Positions 1-10,009 of a stretch of DNA of 64,000 bases are shown in pieces. A program made the translations under genes and the position numbers. The notes beneath the pieces were generated by a model. The model saw only the letters and a list, made by a program, of their open reading frames with translations. It had not been told where the DNA came from and searched no databases. Position 1 is the first letter of the stretch. Each line of letters opens with the position of its first letter. The stretch covers positions 227,748 to 291,747 of the forward strand of contig NCSJ02000012.1 of assembly GCA_002812745.2 (NCBI GenBank). Direction: 5' to 3'. This DNA comes from Scytalidium lignicola. Lineage: Eukaryota > Ascomycota > Leotiomycetes.

Positions 1-412
1 GCCATTACAAGAATCCCAGGATAAAGAGAAGGTTCTTCCATTTGCCTTTCTTTTGAAAGATTTAGAGTCGGATAAGCTTGACAAAGATACGATCAAGTCC
101 TATGAATCTACCGTCATATTCCTTTCATGGATGTATACTGCCCCCAACCCGACGGCTATATTCAAGTTTCCTATGATGGTCTCCAATCGGTTCGTGGAGC
201 TGCTCGAGGCTAAAGATCCAAGGACTTTGACCATTGTGGGATACTACTTCATGTTACTGAAAAGGCTCAGCCATATTTGGTGGCTGCAGGGTGTTGTGGA
301 GAGAGAATTTAGAACTTTGATGACTTTTATACCCAAGGATTGGTTACATGTTATGGATTGGGCAGTAAAGGAATTTGACACTGGCAGGGAGGAAGAGCAC
401 CCCGTGGTATGA
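1..412 (+). CDS. C-terminal end of a Zn2Cys6 fungal transcription factor (5' truncated)
   Basis: An open frame runs from base 2 to a TGA at 410-412 and enters from the left edge, so only about the last 136 residues are present. The visible part reads as the all-helical tail of Upc2/sterol-uptake-type Zn2Cys6 regulators: a stretch with FxxLLEAKDPRTLTIVGYY, then LLKRLSHIWWL, then a closing DWLHVMDWAV segment, the usual order at the end of that family. The zinc cluster itself would lie outside the window, so the assignment rests on the tail only. The family binds DNA in the nucleus and often controls lipid or secondary metabolism; which targets this one has cannot be seen. Confidence 0.65.
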   Translation, partial: PLQESQDKEKVLPFAFLLKDLESDKLDKDTIKSYESTVIFLSWMYTAPNPTAIFKFPMMVSNRFVELLEAKDPRTLTIVGYYFMLLKRLSHIWWLQGVVEREFRTLMTFIPKDWLHVMDWAVKEFDTGREEEHPVV

Positions 413-687
413 TAAGCATCATTGGCGCGTAGATTTGATTTGCTGCAGAGCAGTTTTGACGGTATTTACGGTATTTACGGTGTTCATTTGTGAATTACTG
501 GGAAAAGCAGGGATGGGATGCTGGAGTTTTTGTGGTGCATTAGAGGAATAAGGACCGCGACAAAGATTCGTAGGTTCAAAAGAGTCAAATCTGATATATG
601 TTTGCGACTACTTAAGTTCTGCCCATATGGGGCAACTCAGATTGAGGAGGCAACAAAATATTTTAGTAAAGACGCACTGGGCGTCAC

Positions 688-696
688 TATATAAAT
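688..696 (+). promoter_or_regulatory. TATA-like box upstream of nse2
   Basis: TATATAAAT lies about 120 bases before the chosen ATG at 816. This is a plausible TATA element for a fungal promoter, but AT-rich matches are common and there is no transcript evidence. Confidence 0.3.
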
Positions 697-724
697 CGCG
701 TCCCGTGAAGCCCAATACGCGACA

Positions 725-730
725 ACGCGT
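725..730 (+). promoter_or_regulatory. MluI cell-cycle box-like ACGCGT upstream of nse2
   Basis: ACGCGT sits 86 bases before the ATG of the Nse2 gene. MCB elements bound by MBF drive G1/S expression of DNA replication and repair genes in yeasts. ACGCGT also occurs at random about once in 4 kb, so this is only suggestive. Confidence 0.25.
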
Positions 731-815
731 CTTTCAGGGTGTTAAAGAATTTAGCATATCTTATCCCACAATCTTTATAATTCTCAACAGTGCCTTATAG
801 TATTGAGACTTTGAT

Positions 816-2385
816 ATGTCTGCTAGGAGAGGACTTGTTTCTCGTGCACGTCTCAATGAGAGTGCTACATCCTCACCAGCCCGCGGTCGCAACACGGAAC
901 CACCAGAAGCACAAACAGCACTCCCGCCTTATGAGCCCCCAAGCTGCCCTTTAACTGCTTCAGGGAAGCAAGCACTTGCTAGACTAGGCTTAAGTTATGG
1001 CTCTCGTTTCACGAAGTATAGGTCTGATATCGAAGAGGCTATTAAGACGATCACAACATGCGCCACAGAGGGCCACGACAGACTGTATGAGCGCAAGCAT
1101 GAACTAGAACGAGCAGCAAAGAGACGTGAAAAAGGAGCTGGGGATGATGAGAAAACGGATTATGATCGCGAAATTGGAATAATTGCAGCATCACTAGAAA
1201 GGAAAGTCGAGGATATGACAAAGAAGGCGGAGAAGGCTTTGAGGGATTTGATTGATTATAAAGGAGAACTTGAGATGCAGCAGACGATTTTGCAGGAGGT
1301 AAACGACAATATTCCCGACCAAACCACTCAGTCTCAAGTATCAAGAGGTGAGCGAAGACGGCGCAGACCCAATATTGAGGATGATGAAGATGAGGAGGAG
1401 TCTATGGATGTTGATAGTGAGGAGGAAGCTCTACAAGCCCCGGCCACAAATGTCTCTATACTTAGTCCGGTTGAACTTCTTAAGAAGGCGAAGGAAGATT
1501 ATGCTAAGGCATATTCTTCGCAGACGATGCATTCAAGGTATTTCTGGATTCTGTTTAGTTGGGTCCGAAGAGCTGTCTAATATGGATTCACTATTACAGG
1601 TATGCCGAAAATAACGATTACAAAGGCTTTAAGCGTCAGATCCACGACGCTTTACACCCAGGACCCGAAGCACCTCCTGTTCCGCATGCGTCAACTTGGT
1701 TCCCGAATGAGAATGGGACGAGCCCTATGGCACGCCGCCGCAGACTTGCTGCTGACGATCCTGACGAAGAAGAAGATGATGTGGTGATTGCGAAGGCAAC
1801 CACTAATCTGAAGTGTCCATTAACCTTGCAAATGTTTGAGGTACCATACAGTAATAATATCTGCAATCATTCTTTTGAGAAATCAGCAATCATCGAATAT
1901 TATAATGAGAATGCGGTTGCATTTGCAGAGCCACGTCAGGGTGGTCGGAAACGGGGACAGCCTCCTGTTGGACCCAGGAAAGTACAGTGTCCTCAGTTGG
2001 GATGTGAAGCTGTAAGTCCATTCATTTAACTTTGCTTTCAAGTGCATTTCTGATGATAAACTAGATGCTCGAATTGAAAGACTTTTACGAAGATCAGCTA
2101 CTCCTACGTCAAGTGAAACGGGCTAAGAGACAAGCAGCTGCTGGGATGGACGACGATGATGTAGACAACTCCCAACTCCCTCCCCGTGGCACTCAGATGG
2201 ATCCTGAGGATATTGATGATGCGGATGACATTGATGAAGATGAAGATGATGAAGGAGAGGCAGATCGAAGACGCCAGTATATTGCCAAAGTCAAAAGGGA
2301 GAGAATGAGCCGAGATCCGAGTATTGCTCCGAGTCGCCATCTAGAACATAGTGAAGATGATGAGGATGAGGAAATGGAAGATTGA
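816..2385 (+). CDS. nse2: E3 SUMO-protein ligase Nse2/Mms21 (Smc5-Smc6 complex)
   Basis: Three exons, 816-1537, 1600-2011 and 2065-2385, joined by GT-AG introns, give 484 residues. The joins keep frame (MHSRYAEN across intron 1, GCEAMLEL across intron 2). The key domain is an SP-RING/MIZ finger at about residues 313-377: CPLT, then NNICNHSF, then CPQLGC, matching the zf-Nse pattern with Cys-His-Cys-Cys ligands. A coiled-coil, Lys/Glu-rich region precedes it (about residues 75-160), as expected for docking on Smc5. The protein is longer than yeast Mms21 because of a disordered N-terminus and a very acidic tail (several Asp/Glu runs after residue 410). Known family role: SUMOylation of Smc5/6, cohesin and repair factors in the nucleus. 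Confidence is high for the family; the exact start is the first ATG after the TATA and MCB-like sites. Confidence 0.9.
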
Positions 2386-4027
2386 GGCGGAGTTTTAACC
2401 AAATGATTTTGTAGTATAGGGAAGTACAATGTAGCACCTAATGTTTGACTCAATAATCGCCGCAGTTCTATCAATCGCTCAATAAGATATACAGACTTCC
2501 AACAGATATAGAAATTGGTTATCTAATAACAACAATTACCGAATTTTACCTTGGTATATCATACACTAGGCAAGTTTGCTGTCAGTAAGTATTGATTTTC
2601 CTAGTCGCAACGTATCTTGGACTTCCGGATTATCTACGATATCCTTGACTTAGAGCTCTCCAATTAGACTCAGCTCTTATCAAATGACGAGTTGACGTAG
2701 AAGTCCAGGCAGATTCTGCCGCTTGTTCTCCTTATGACAACTGCGAGGTTTGTGATACACCTCTTCTCCTTGTCTTACCTTTTTGAACTAACGTTACATA
2801 GAAGCTAGAGCCCTCTTAAAATTCTATGATAGGTATTACTCCGACGAATCAGAAACAGAGCATGTCGAGACGATCAGCCACTTCTTAGTGGGAGGTACGC
2901 TAAGGTCAAGCTCCGTGATATCAACTTATCAATATCACCCTCAAAAGCCCCCCGGGAACTGGATTGGTCTTTGGAAAATGTGGCCTTGCCGAACATTGTG
3001 ATATCCTGTCAAGTCATTCGTCATTCCCTACCAGATTGACGGTAGTAAATTTTAGATGGTGATGCACAAGAACTTATCTGTGATCCTGAAGCAGCAAAGT
3101 TGATGTGTCGGCATGGTCTAGTATCAAGCAGTGAATTCAAAAAATAACTCAAAATTCTCCATAGGAGACCATGTGATTCTGAATTTGGTCCTCGGGTGAC
3201 AGATGTCGAAATAGCCGCTCAGTAACAGTGGAGCACAAGCCGATTAGTGACTGGCTTGAGTTAAAGCAGCCAATCACCACTCATGGACTCGATTCCGACA
3301 GCGTTGACTCCCGTGGATATGATGCCGTTGGTCATTTGTAAGAGTAAGGGGCTCATCACAGCGTATGAGCGGTTCTTGCTGGTGAGCTTAAACAAGTTGG
3401 ATTTGCAGGAGAGTTCGCGATGTTTGGAATGCACGACAAAGCAGAGTGGTTACTACAGGGGCTGCAGCCACCAAATGCCACTAAATGCGGGGCGTCAGGT
3501 ACGAGTCCACCGCCGCAACCAACCCCAGAGTCGCTTCCCTATGCGCCAAAAACACACCAAAAAGCTCCATCACAGGAACTACCAGCATATGCACCGCTAT
3601 TCGTCATGCTCTTTCACGACAAGCCATGCTCGCACACCCTCATCTCTTATCGCGCCGGTACCGACCGTGAACTATTACGGACTATAGACTAGGAACGAGT
3701 GTGAATGAATGGTTTTCGAGAGGTCATTTGTTGATTGTGATGCAGCAACTGGTTGGACGCTGGAAGCTTCGGAAACGATATTTTTCTACCTAACCAATTC
3801 TGAGGATTGATGAGACATCTGTCATTGCCTGTGTTTCCCTTAGAGGGCTTTGCACCGGAGCAACATGATAGACTAGCAGCATGGCTGTGGGGATACCACA
3901 AGCTAGATATATAATGATTTGTAGGTGCAACAAAACGGCAAGAGCATTTTCCATGTTCTGCACAGTCACTCTTTACTCTAGCCGATAGCGTAATTGCTCA
4001 TTACGGCCACATTATTTCCTTCTCAAT
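2386..4027. other. 1.6 kb intergenic region, possible decayed gene
   Basis: No intact gene is recognised. The part from about 3,250 to 3,900 has an open frame of 134 codons beginning at 3283 plus overlapping shorter frames, but none shows a family motif and frames are interrupted. It could be a decayed gene or simply non-coding sequence. The last 120 bases carry the promoter of the carboxylesterase. Confidence 0.4.
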
Positions 4028-6166
4028 ATGTTATTTCATATATTTTCAGTTATCAGTTCACTCCTTTTTGTGGTCATCGCGGCGCCAGTCGAGCTGGGCG
4101 TGCGGTTTGAAGAGAGGTCTGTGTTACCTACGTTGACGTTACCATATGGTACTTGGAAAGCTGCTAGCTATAACTCAGAGTCGAAGATGTAGGTAGTTAG
4201 TCATCTCATTGCTTATATTCACAATATTAGGAACTTCAGGTTGCAACATAGAAGGATGTTAGGAGGATTCATTTATCTTCTGTCATGCTATCCTCTGACG
4301 AACTCCACTTAGCTATACTTTCAAAAATATTCGTTTCGCGGCTCCACCGGTAGGAGAATTGAGATGGGCAAAGCCTGCCCCTCCGACACATAATGCAACA
4401 CTTCAGGATGGTAGTTACGGACCCCAGTGCATCCAGGGTGCTCCGAATGGGCTAAACTTATTGGGGAATGGGAATGAATCTCCAATTGGAGCTGCTGCGA
4501 ATCAGTTGTAAGTCTTGGAGACAAGTTTCCTGGTACTGAAATTATTAATCAAAGCATAGCATTGGAGGTTTGCCAATCCCATCTTTTGGAGGAGCTAGTG
4601 AGGACTGTTTATTCCTCGATGTCTATGTTCCGGCAAAGGCTATCAACAATCCCAAGTTAAAACTACCAGTTGTCGTCTGGATCTATGGCGGGGCATATCT
4701 TTTTGGGAGTAAGGATACTTATCAACCTTTACTTCCTTTCTACGATGGGTCTGGGCTTGTGTATAACTCGGGCGGTGAAATGATTTTTATAGCAGGAAAC
4801 TACCGACTTGGAGCATTGGGCTGGCTTTCTGGAACAACGATAGAGGAAAACGGTGTACCTAATGTCGGGCTTTGGGATCAACGTGCTGTGTTTTCTTGGG
4901 TCCAATCTTACATATCTCTTTTAGGTGGAGATCCAAAACAGGTAACCGCTATGGGCGAATCTGCTGGTGCTGGCTCAATTATGCACCATCTTGTGGCCCA
5001 GGGTGGTACCCTGGACCCTCTATTTACAAAAGCTATTCTCCAGTCTCCAGGTCCGTTATTCTTCATATAAAGTCGGATTTAGAAGAATTGTAGAGCTAAT
5101 GTATCTAGCGTATGAGTTCCTTTGGGATAGACGAGGTGTTCTTGAACAAACTTTCCAGGAATTCGCAGCCTTCGTTGGATGTGAGGGCAAAGATCTTTCC
5201 TGTCTTCGAGTTGCTGAATCGAGCAAAATCCACGCTGCTAGCACATCACTAAATTCTGCGACAACTAACGGTGCATTCTCTCTTGGACCATCCGTAGACG
5301 GATCATTTATCAGACAGCTTCCACCTCTCGAGCTTGCATCTGGAAACTTCTGGAAGCTCGATTCACTCATGATATCACACGTGTCTGATGAGTCTGGTGT
5401 ATTCGTGGATGGACATATAAGTACAGATACAGAATTCAGCACATTTGTGAACACAATTTTTCCGAACTACACGAAAATCGCAGGAATCAATACCCTGATT
5501 GAGGAAACTTATCCACCTGTCAGCACGAATCATACTTACTCCACAGAATCCGCTCGTATGGAAGCTTTCATACGAGATAGCTCATTTACTTGTAATACAA
5601 GGTACCTCACCGAAGCCTATGGGGACAGCAAGTGCTGGAACATGCAATACAGTGTCAGTCCAGGTTGGCACGGAACGGATCTAGTTCCCACATTCTATAG
5701 CTTTGCTCTCTCTGTAGACTCATTTCTCGAAGGATTAGCATTCACTCTTGTTCCGCTCTTCCTCGGTATCACAAAGGCATATCAAAGCTACATCACATCC
5801 TACATTACTACAGGAAATCCGAATACGAAACGAGCAATATTGAATATCCCTAGTGCCATCTCTTGGCCGCATCCTAATTCAAGTGGGAATCTGATGAGTG
5901 GGGTATTGAATGTTGGCAATTTGGGATTCAGCACTGTGTCCGATACTCAGAACCAAAATGTCTCCTGTGAATTCTGGAGACAGGTTGCAGCTGCTGTGAC
6001 GAATCTTGGTAAGTATCCTTTACACCTTAATCTCCCACTTCGAAGCTATTTTGAGATGCTCCTGCTAATTATATGGTCTATTATAGGTGGATATGCACCT
6101 CCCGGTTCTGTCGTTTCTCAGAGTCTTGTACATGTCCCAAACAACCCATCGGCCAATTATTCTTGA
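4028..6166 (+). CDS. secreted type-B carboxylesterase/lipase
   Basis: Five exons, 4028-4188, 4313-4507, 4560-5050, 5109-6008 and 6087-6166, give 608 residues. Residues 1-20 form a signal peptide (MLFHIFSVISSLLFVVIAAP), so the enzyme should enter the secretory path. Family landmarks follow in order: FKNIRFAAPPVGELRW, SEDCLFLDVYVP, the oxyanion region VVWIYGGAYLFG, and the nucleophile elbow GESAGAGS with Ser at about residue 253. A later GWHGTD holds the likely catalytic His. Type-B esterases hydrolyse carboxylic esters; the substrate is unknown. Splice choice is supported by restored motifs, for example QSPAYEFLWDRRG over intron 3, whose donor GTCCGT is unusual. Intron 1 is longer than the others (124 bases) and could hide a second small splice event. 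Confidence 0.85.
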
Positions 6167-7715
6167 GAACTCAACTAGGACGGAATGCTATACGAGCATC
6201 TGCCAGCGGCTGGGGGGTAAAAAATGAGAATCCTTGGAGCTGAAATTGCGTATTGATATGGGCTATTAATAGCTCCATTTGCGATTCTAATTGAGCCACT
6301 ATATGACACATTGCTAGCAGTTCAAACTTTGCATTGATATATTGAGCCGCTTTGTTATAAATTTAGCTTGTGTAACATAATAGGCTATTGTATACCTCCA
6401 CCTCCACCACCTCTTCCTCCAACTCCAATCTCAACCCCAATCCCAATCCCAATTTCAGTTATTCAAATAATGATTTAGTGTTAAAGGCTTGGTTTTCGAA
6501 TCGAGTTCTTTTCGGTAAAATCGACCCATTATATATATAAACCCTTAACTTCTCCTATCTGAAGGTTATAATCCCGTTTGCTCTCAGTATCAATCATTTA
6601 AACATGTGTGGCATAGTAGTCACATGGTATGAGCTTGTGCAATATATATCATTATGTAATGGGTAAGTGATTGGTCAGAATGTCTTATAAGTAGAACAGC
6701 GTAATCGTTCTGGAAGCAAGCTTTTGTTGAGTGTTATACGGAGTAAGATAGGGGAGTAATATACATATTAATTGAGTCATTGGCAAATGAGGAGTAAGAA
6801 TAATTGACAAATTAGAAGAAAGAGTCAAAATCGCTTGAATTCGGTTTTGCTCGGGGTTGAGGATGCGGCCTGTGCATAAAGGCCTTTTATGGAGAGAGCG
6901 AGAATGAACAATTTTACTTCGATTGGTGGTTCGGAGTACTCAGTAATTATTACAATCTCTCCTTTTGAGATGGCTGCAGCTATAAGTAGACGCCCATTCG
7001 CCGCGGACTACGGACTAGTTCCACCATCTTAGATGGTACCCAGAAGCCAAGGGATGAGCTTCCAAACGTCGTCCAGAACCCCACCGTTCATATGCTGACG
7101 GTTCAACCCGTCCACCCGTTCCCCCGCCCCGTCCCAGTGACCCTGCCAATGGATAAGAGTACCAGCAACTTTATAGCATTGGTATACTACCATGGTACCT
7201 TAGATAGGTGTAAATGAGCTCGAGCGAAGGTCTCCGGTAGCCCGGTACTTAACGTACCAAAGAAATTGGAAGTGAGACACCACTCCACCGCTGAAGAATT
7301 GACGCATCCAGTTCTAACCCCATGTGGCCTTCTATTCCGTGGATGCTTCCAACATATGCAGCCTGCATGCTGTAGGGTTGTGTTCGGTACGCAAATCTTC
7401 TGCGGCACCCAACAATACATTGATTGTACAGTGCCGGTACAGTATTGTGCCATATGGCTGCCATGGGTCAGAGACTGATCGTACCCGTCTTCCCCGCGCA
7501 TCGATGTACCAAAACTGAACGTGCATCCAAGCAGGGACAACAATGCGTCCCGACAAGCCATCTGGCAGGGTCTTATCAGACCAATTGGTCCCCATTGCTG
7601 TAGAACTTCGGGCCCTTTAAGAACTGCCATCACCACCTAGTTGGATGGGTGTGCATCTAGAGTTTGAGTGTTCTTCTCCAATGTCAGTTACCTAGTAGTT
7701 CACTGATCGATCATA
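6167..7715. other. 1.5 kb intergenic region with a possible gene relic
   Basis: Contains a pyrimidine-rich stretch with repeated CTCCA and CCCAAT units (about 6395-6465), one TACGGAGTA 9-mer at 6737-6745, and an otherwise AT-rich part to about 7,000. From 7,187 to 7,636 the minus strand has two overlapping long open frames (149 and 87 codons) rich in Cys and Trp. No family was recognised there; see findings. Confidence 0.4.
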
Positions 7716-9519
7716 ATGGACTTGGAGAGTGCCTTGACCCACTGGAAACTGATTCTGGTGGGCAGTGTCTTCTTCCTCTTTTCCTCGGTTGCATTGCAGA
7801 CACTTCGACAGTATGCCCGTCTGCGACATATCAAAGGTCCACCAGGCGTTGGATTTTCTAAACTATGGATGATTCGCCACGTAGCTGGTGGGACAATGCA
7901 TAAGGACCTAGGAGAAATTTGTGAAAAATATGGTATGAAATGAGAGGAGCGAGACAATCTTTCATCTGGCTTACGTAGTGATTTCCGTGCTTTCGCAGGA
8001 CCACTTGCACGCATCGGCCCAAATGATCTGATTACATCTGATCCAGAGTTGCTGAGGAGAATGCTAGGTGTGAGAACTCGATATCAAAGATCGAAATGGT
8101 ATGTCGGCATGCGATTTGATCCATCTCGAGACAATGTATTATCGGAGAGGAATGATGATAGACACAATGAATTGAGAGCTAAAATGGCTGCTGGGGTATG
8201 TTCTGACCAAGTTTGTAAATCTCCGTTGGATTCACACTGACAAAGATCCACTAGTACTCTGGAAAAGAAGTAGAGGGTTTAGAGAATGCAATCGACAGCT
8301 GCGTGCAAGCTCTGATCAACCTCATTAACGAAAAGTATCTCTCAACTACCACGCAATCCAAGCCTCTTGATTTTGGTCGCAAGGCTCAATACTTTACCCT
8401 GGATGTCATTTCCAATGTTGCCTATGGGGAGCCTTTCGGATTCCTGGAAACTGATTCCGATGTCCATGAGTATATTAAGACTACTGAAGAAAACCTACCG
8501 GCTATCATCATGGTCATAGTCTTACCATGGCTTAATTGGCTTCTTCAATTGCCTATTATGAAAAGTATCCTTCCGCAAGAGACAGATCACATTGGTCTTG
8601 GAAAGATTATCGGGTATGTGCTCCGTATTACTTCCCTCTGTAATGTAGACGTTAATGGAGGCTTTGAAGCATTACNAAAAAAGGTGGTTGGTGAACGATT
8701 TGAACCAGATGAAAAAGTCCAAAATGACATGCTCGGCTCTTTCATCAACCATGGCCTCACCCAAAAGGAAGCAGAATCCGAAACTCTCGTCCAAATGTTA
8801 GTGTGAGCCTCTCACCTGCTCGATATAATGACTAATTCCAGGAATCGAAACAGCCTTGCAGGTTCAGATACAAGTGCTACGGCCATTCGAGCAACACTAT
8901 TGCATATCATTACCAACCCTCGTGTTGTCTCAAAACTGTTAGAAGAGATAGCTATCGCAAAACCTTGCAGGCCAGTTATTAAAGATGCTGAGGCTAGAAA
9001 CATGCCCTACCTCCAGGCGATGGTCAAGGAAGGCCTCCGAATTTTCCCTCCAGTCACAGGCCTTATGTCCAAATTGGTACCTTCTGGTGGAGATACCTAC
9101 AACGGAATTTTTATTCCCGAAGGGACGAAGATTGGGTATTGTGCCTGGGGTGTTTTCCATGATAAGAGCATATGGGGTGACGATGTGAATGTGTATCGAC
9201 CGGAGAGATGGCTCGACGGCACGAGTGAAGAACTCCACCTATGAGAATCCACCTTGGAACTTGTATTTGGTTATGGCCGATGGCAGTGCTTGGGCAAGAA
9301 TGTGGCTCTGATTGAGCTCAATAAGGTGTTTGTTGAGGTATGTCCAGCCATTTCTTTGGATAAGTTTGTCATTGTACCACGGGCTAACTGCTGGTTCTCA
9401 AGCTTCTCCGTAATTTCGATCTTACCATTATTGATCCGACAAACCCTTGGCAGTCTCATTGCCATGGAATCTTCACGCAATCTGAGATGTGGTTGAGGGC
9501 TTCCAGGAGAGAAGGATGA
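7716..9519 (+). pseudogene. cytochrome P450 (pisatin-demethylase-like) with in-frame stop
   Basis: Six exons can be traced: 7716-7932, 7999-8195, 8255-8613, 8670-8796, 8854-9337 and 9403-9519, about 500 codons, the usual length. Seen: an N-terminal membrane anchor (residues about 9-30), RHIKGPPGVGF, the I-helix AGSDTSATAIR, the K-helix EGLR, the PERW motif and the haem loop FGYGRWQCLG with Cys at codon 445. The AAGYSGKEVEGLE segment is typical of the pisatin demethylase-like group. Two breaks: a TGA at 9242-9244 (codon 430) in frame between PERW and the haem loop, and an N at 8676 that throws exon 4 out of frame unless it is an extra base. If the stop is real the product lacks its haem ligand and is inactive. 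No short intron can remove the TGA. A base-calling error remains possible. The gene lies between a secreted esterase and Kap123. Confidence 0.8.
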
Positions 9520-10009
9520 TCTTTGGCGCTCTTTTTCATGGTTGACTCTTGGCGTGCGGGCATACCTATGTTGTTAAGGATTGCTAATGATATTACGGCC
9601 GAAATGAAACGATATATTCACTCTCACTGTACTACTCTCGATTAAATCTCTTTATTTTCGAAGTTGTGGGATCAGTGATACATGGTTGTTGATGTACATC
9701 TACACTCTCCATTCCCAACGTTTTGACGTTATTCTCTTGTGTGTAACAGTAACACTGCAGGAGGGTTGCATCAAGGATTCAATGCTTGCTGCCTCGTACG
9801 CGAGGCTAAACACGTTAACACGTTCAGGTAACGCGCTATTCGCCAGGGTCCCGCTTTCCCGTTGCTCTGCCCAAAACTTTTTTTTTTTCTGCAACCCACA
9901 TTTATGCCTGATGTTTTCTCCCAACATCACTACCTTTTCCTTTTCTTTTCACCATCCCAAGTGGTGAAAATATCATCTACATTCTGCTGAATGTGCAGAA
10001 GTAGTGATC
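9520..10009. other. intergenic, Kap123 promoter and leader
   Basis: No gene is seen. A T9 run occurs near 9,880 and a pyrimidine-rich leader (about 9,880-9,960) precedes the Kap123 start codon, as is common for highly expressed fungal genes. Confidence 0.5.

Larger units (their letters stand above)
413..815. other. intergenic, promoter of the Nse2 gene
   Basis: No coding sequence. A 9-base unit is repeated in tandem around 461-478 (GGTATTTAC twice). A TATA-like box and an ACGCGT box lie near the right end and are listed separately. Confidence 0.6.

Noticed and set aside
4189..4312. Extra mini-exon inside the first esterase intron
   Set aside because: Single splicing from 4188 to 4313 gives the right phase and family sequence; an added exon is not needed.
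9224..9250. A mini-intron that would remove the P450 stop
   Set aside because: The only GT-AG pair would give an intron of about 20 bases, too short for splicing.
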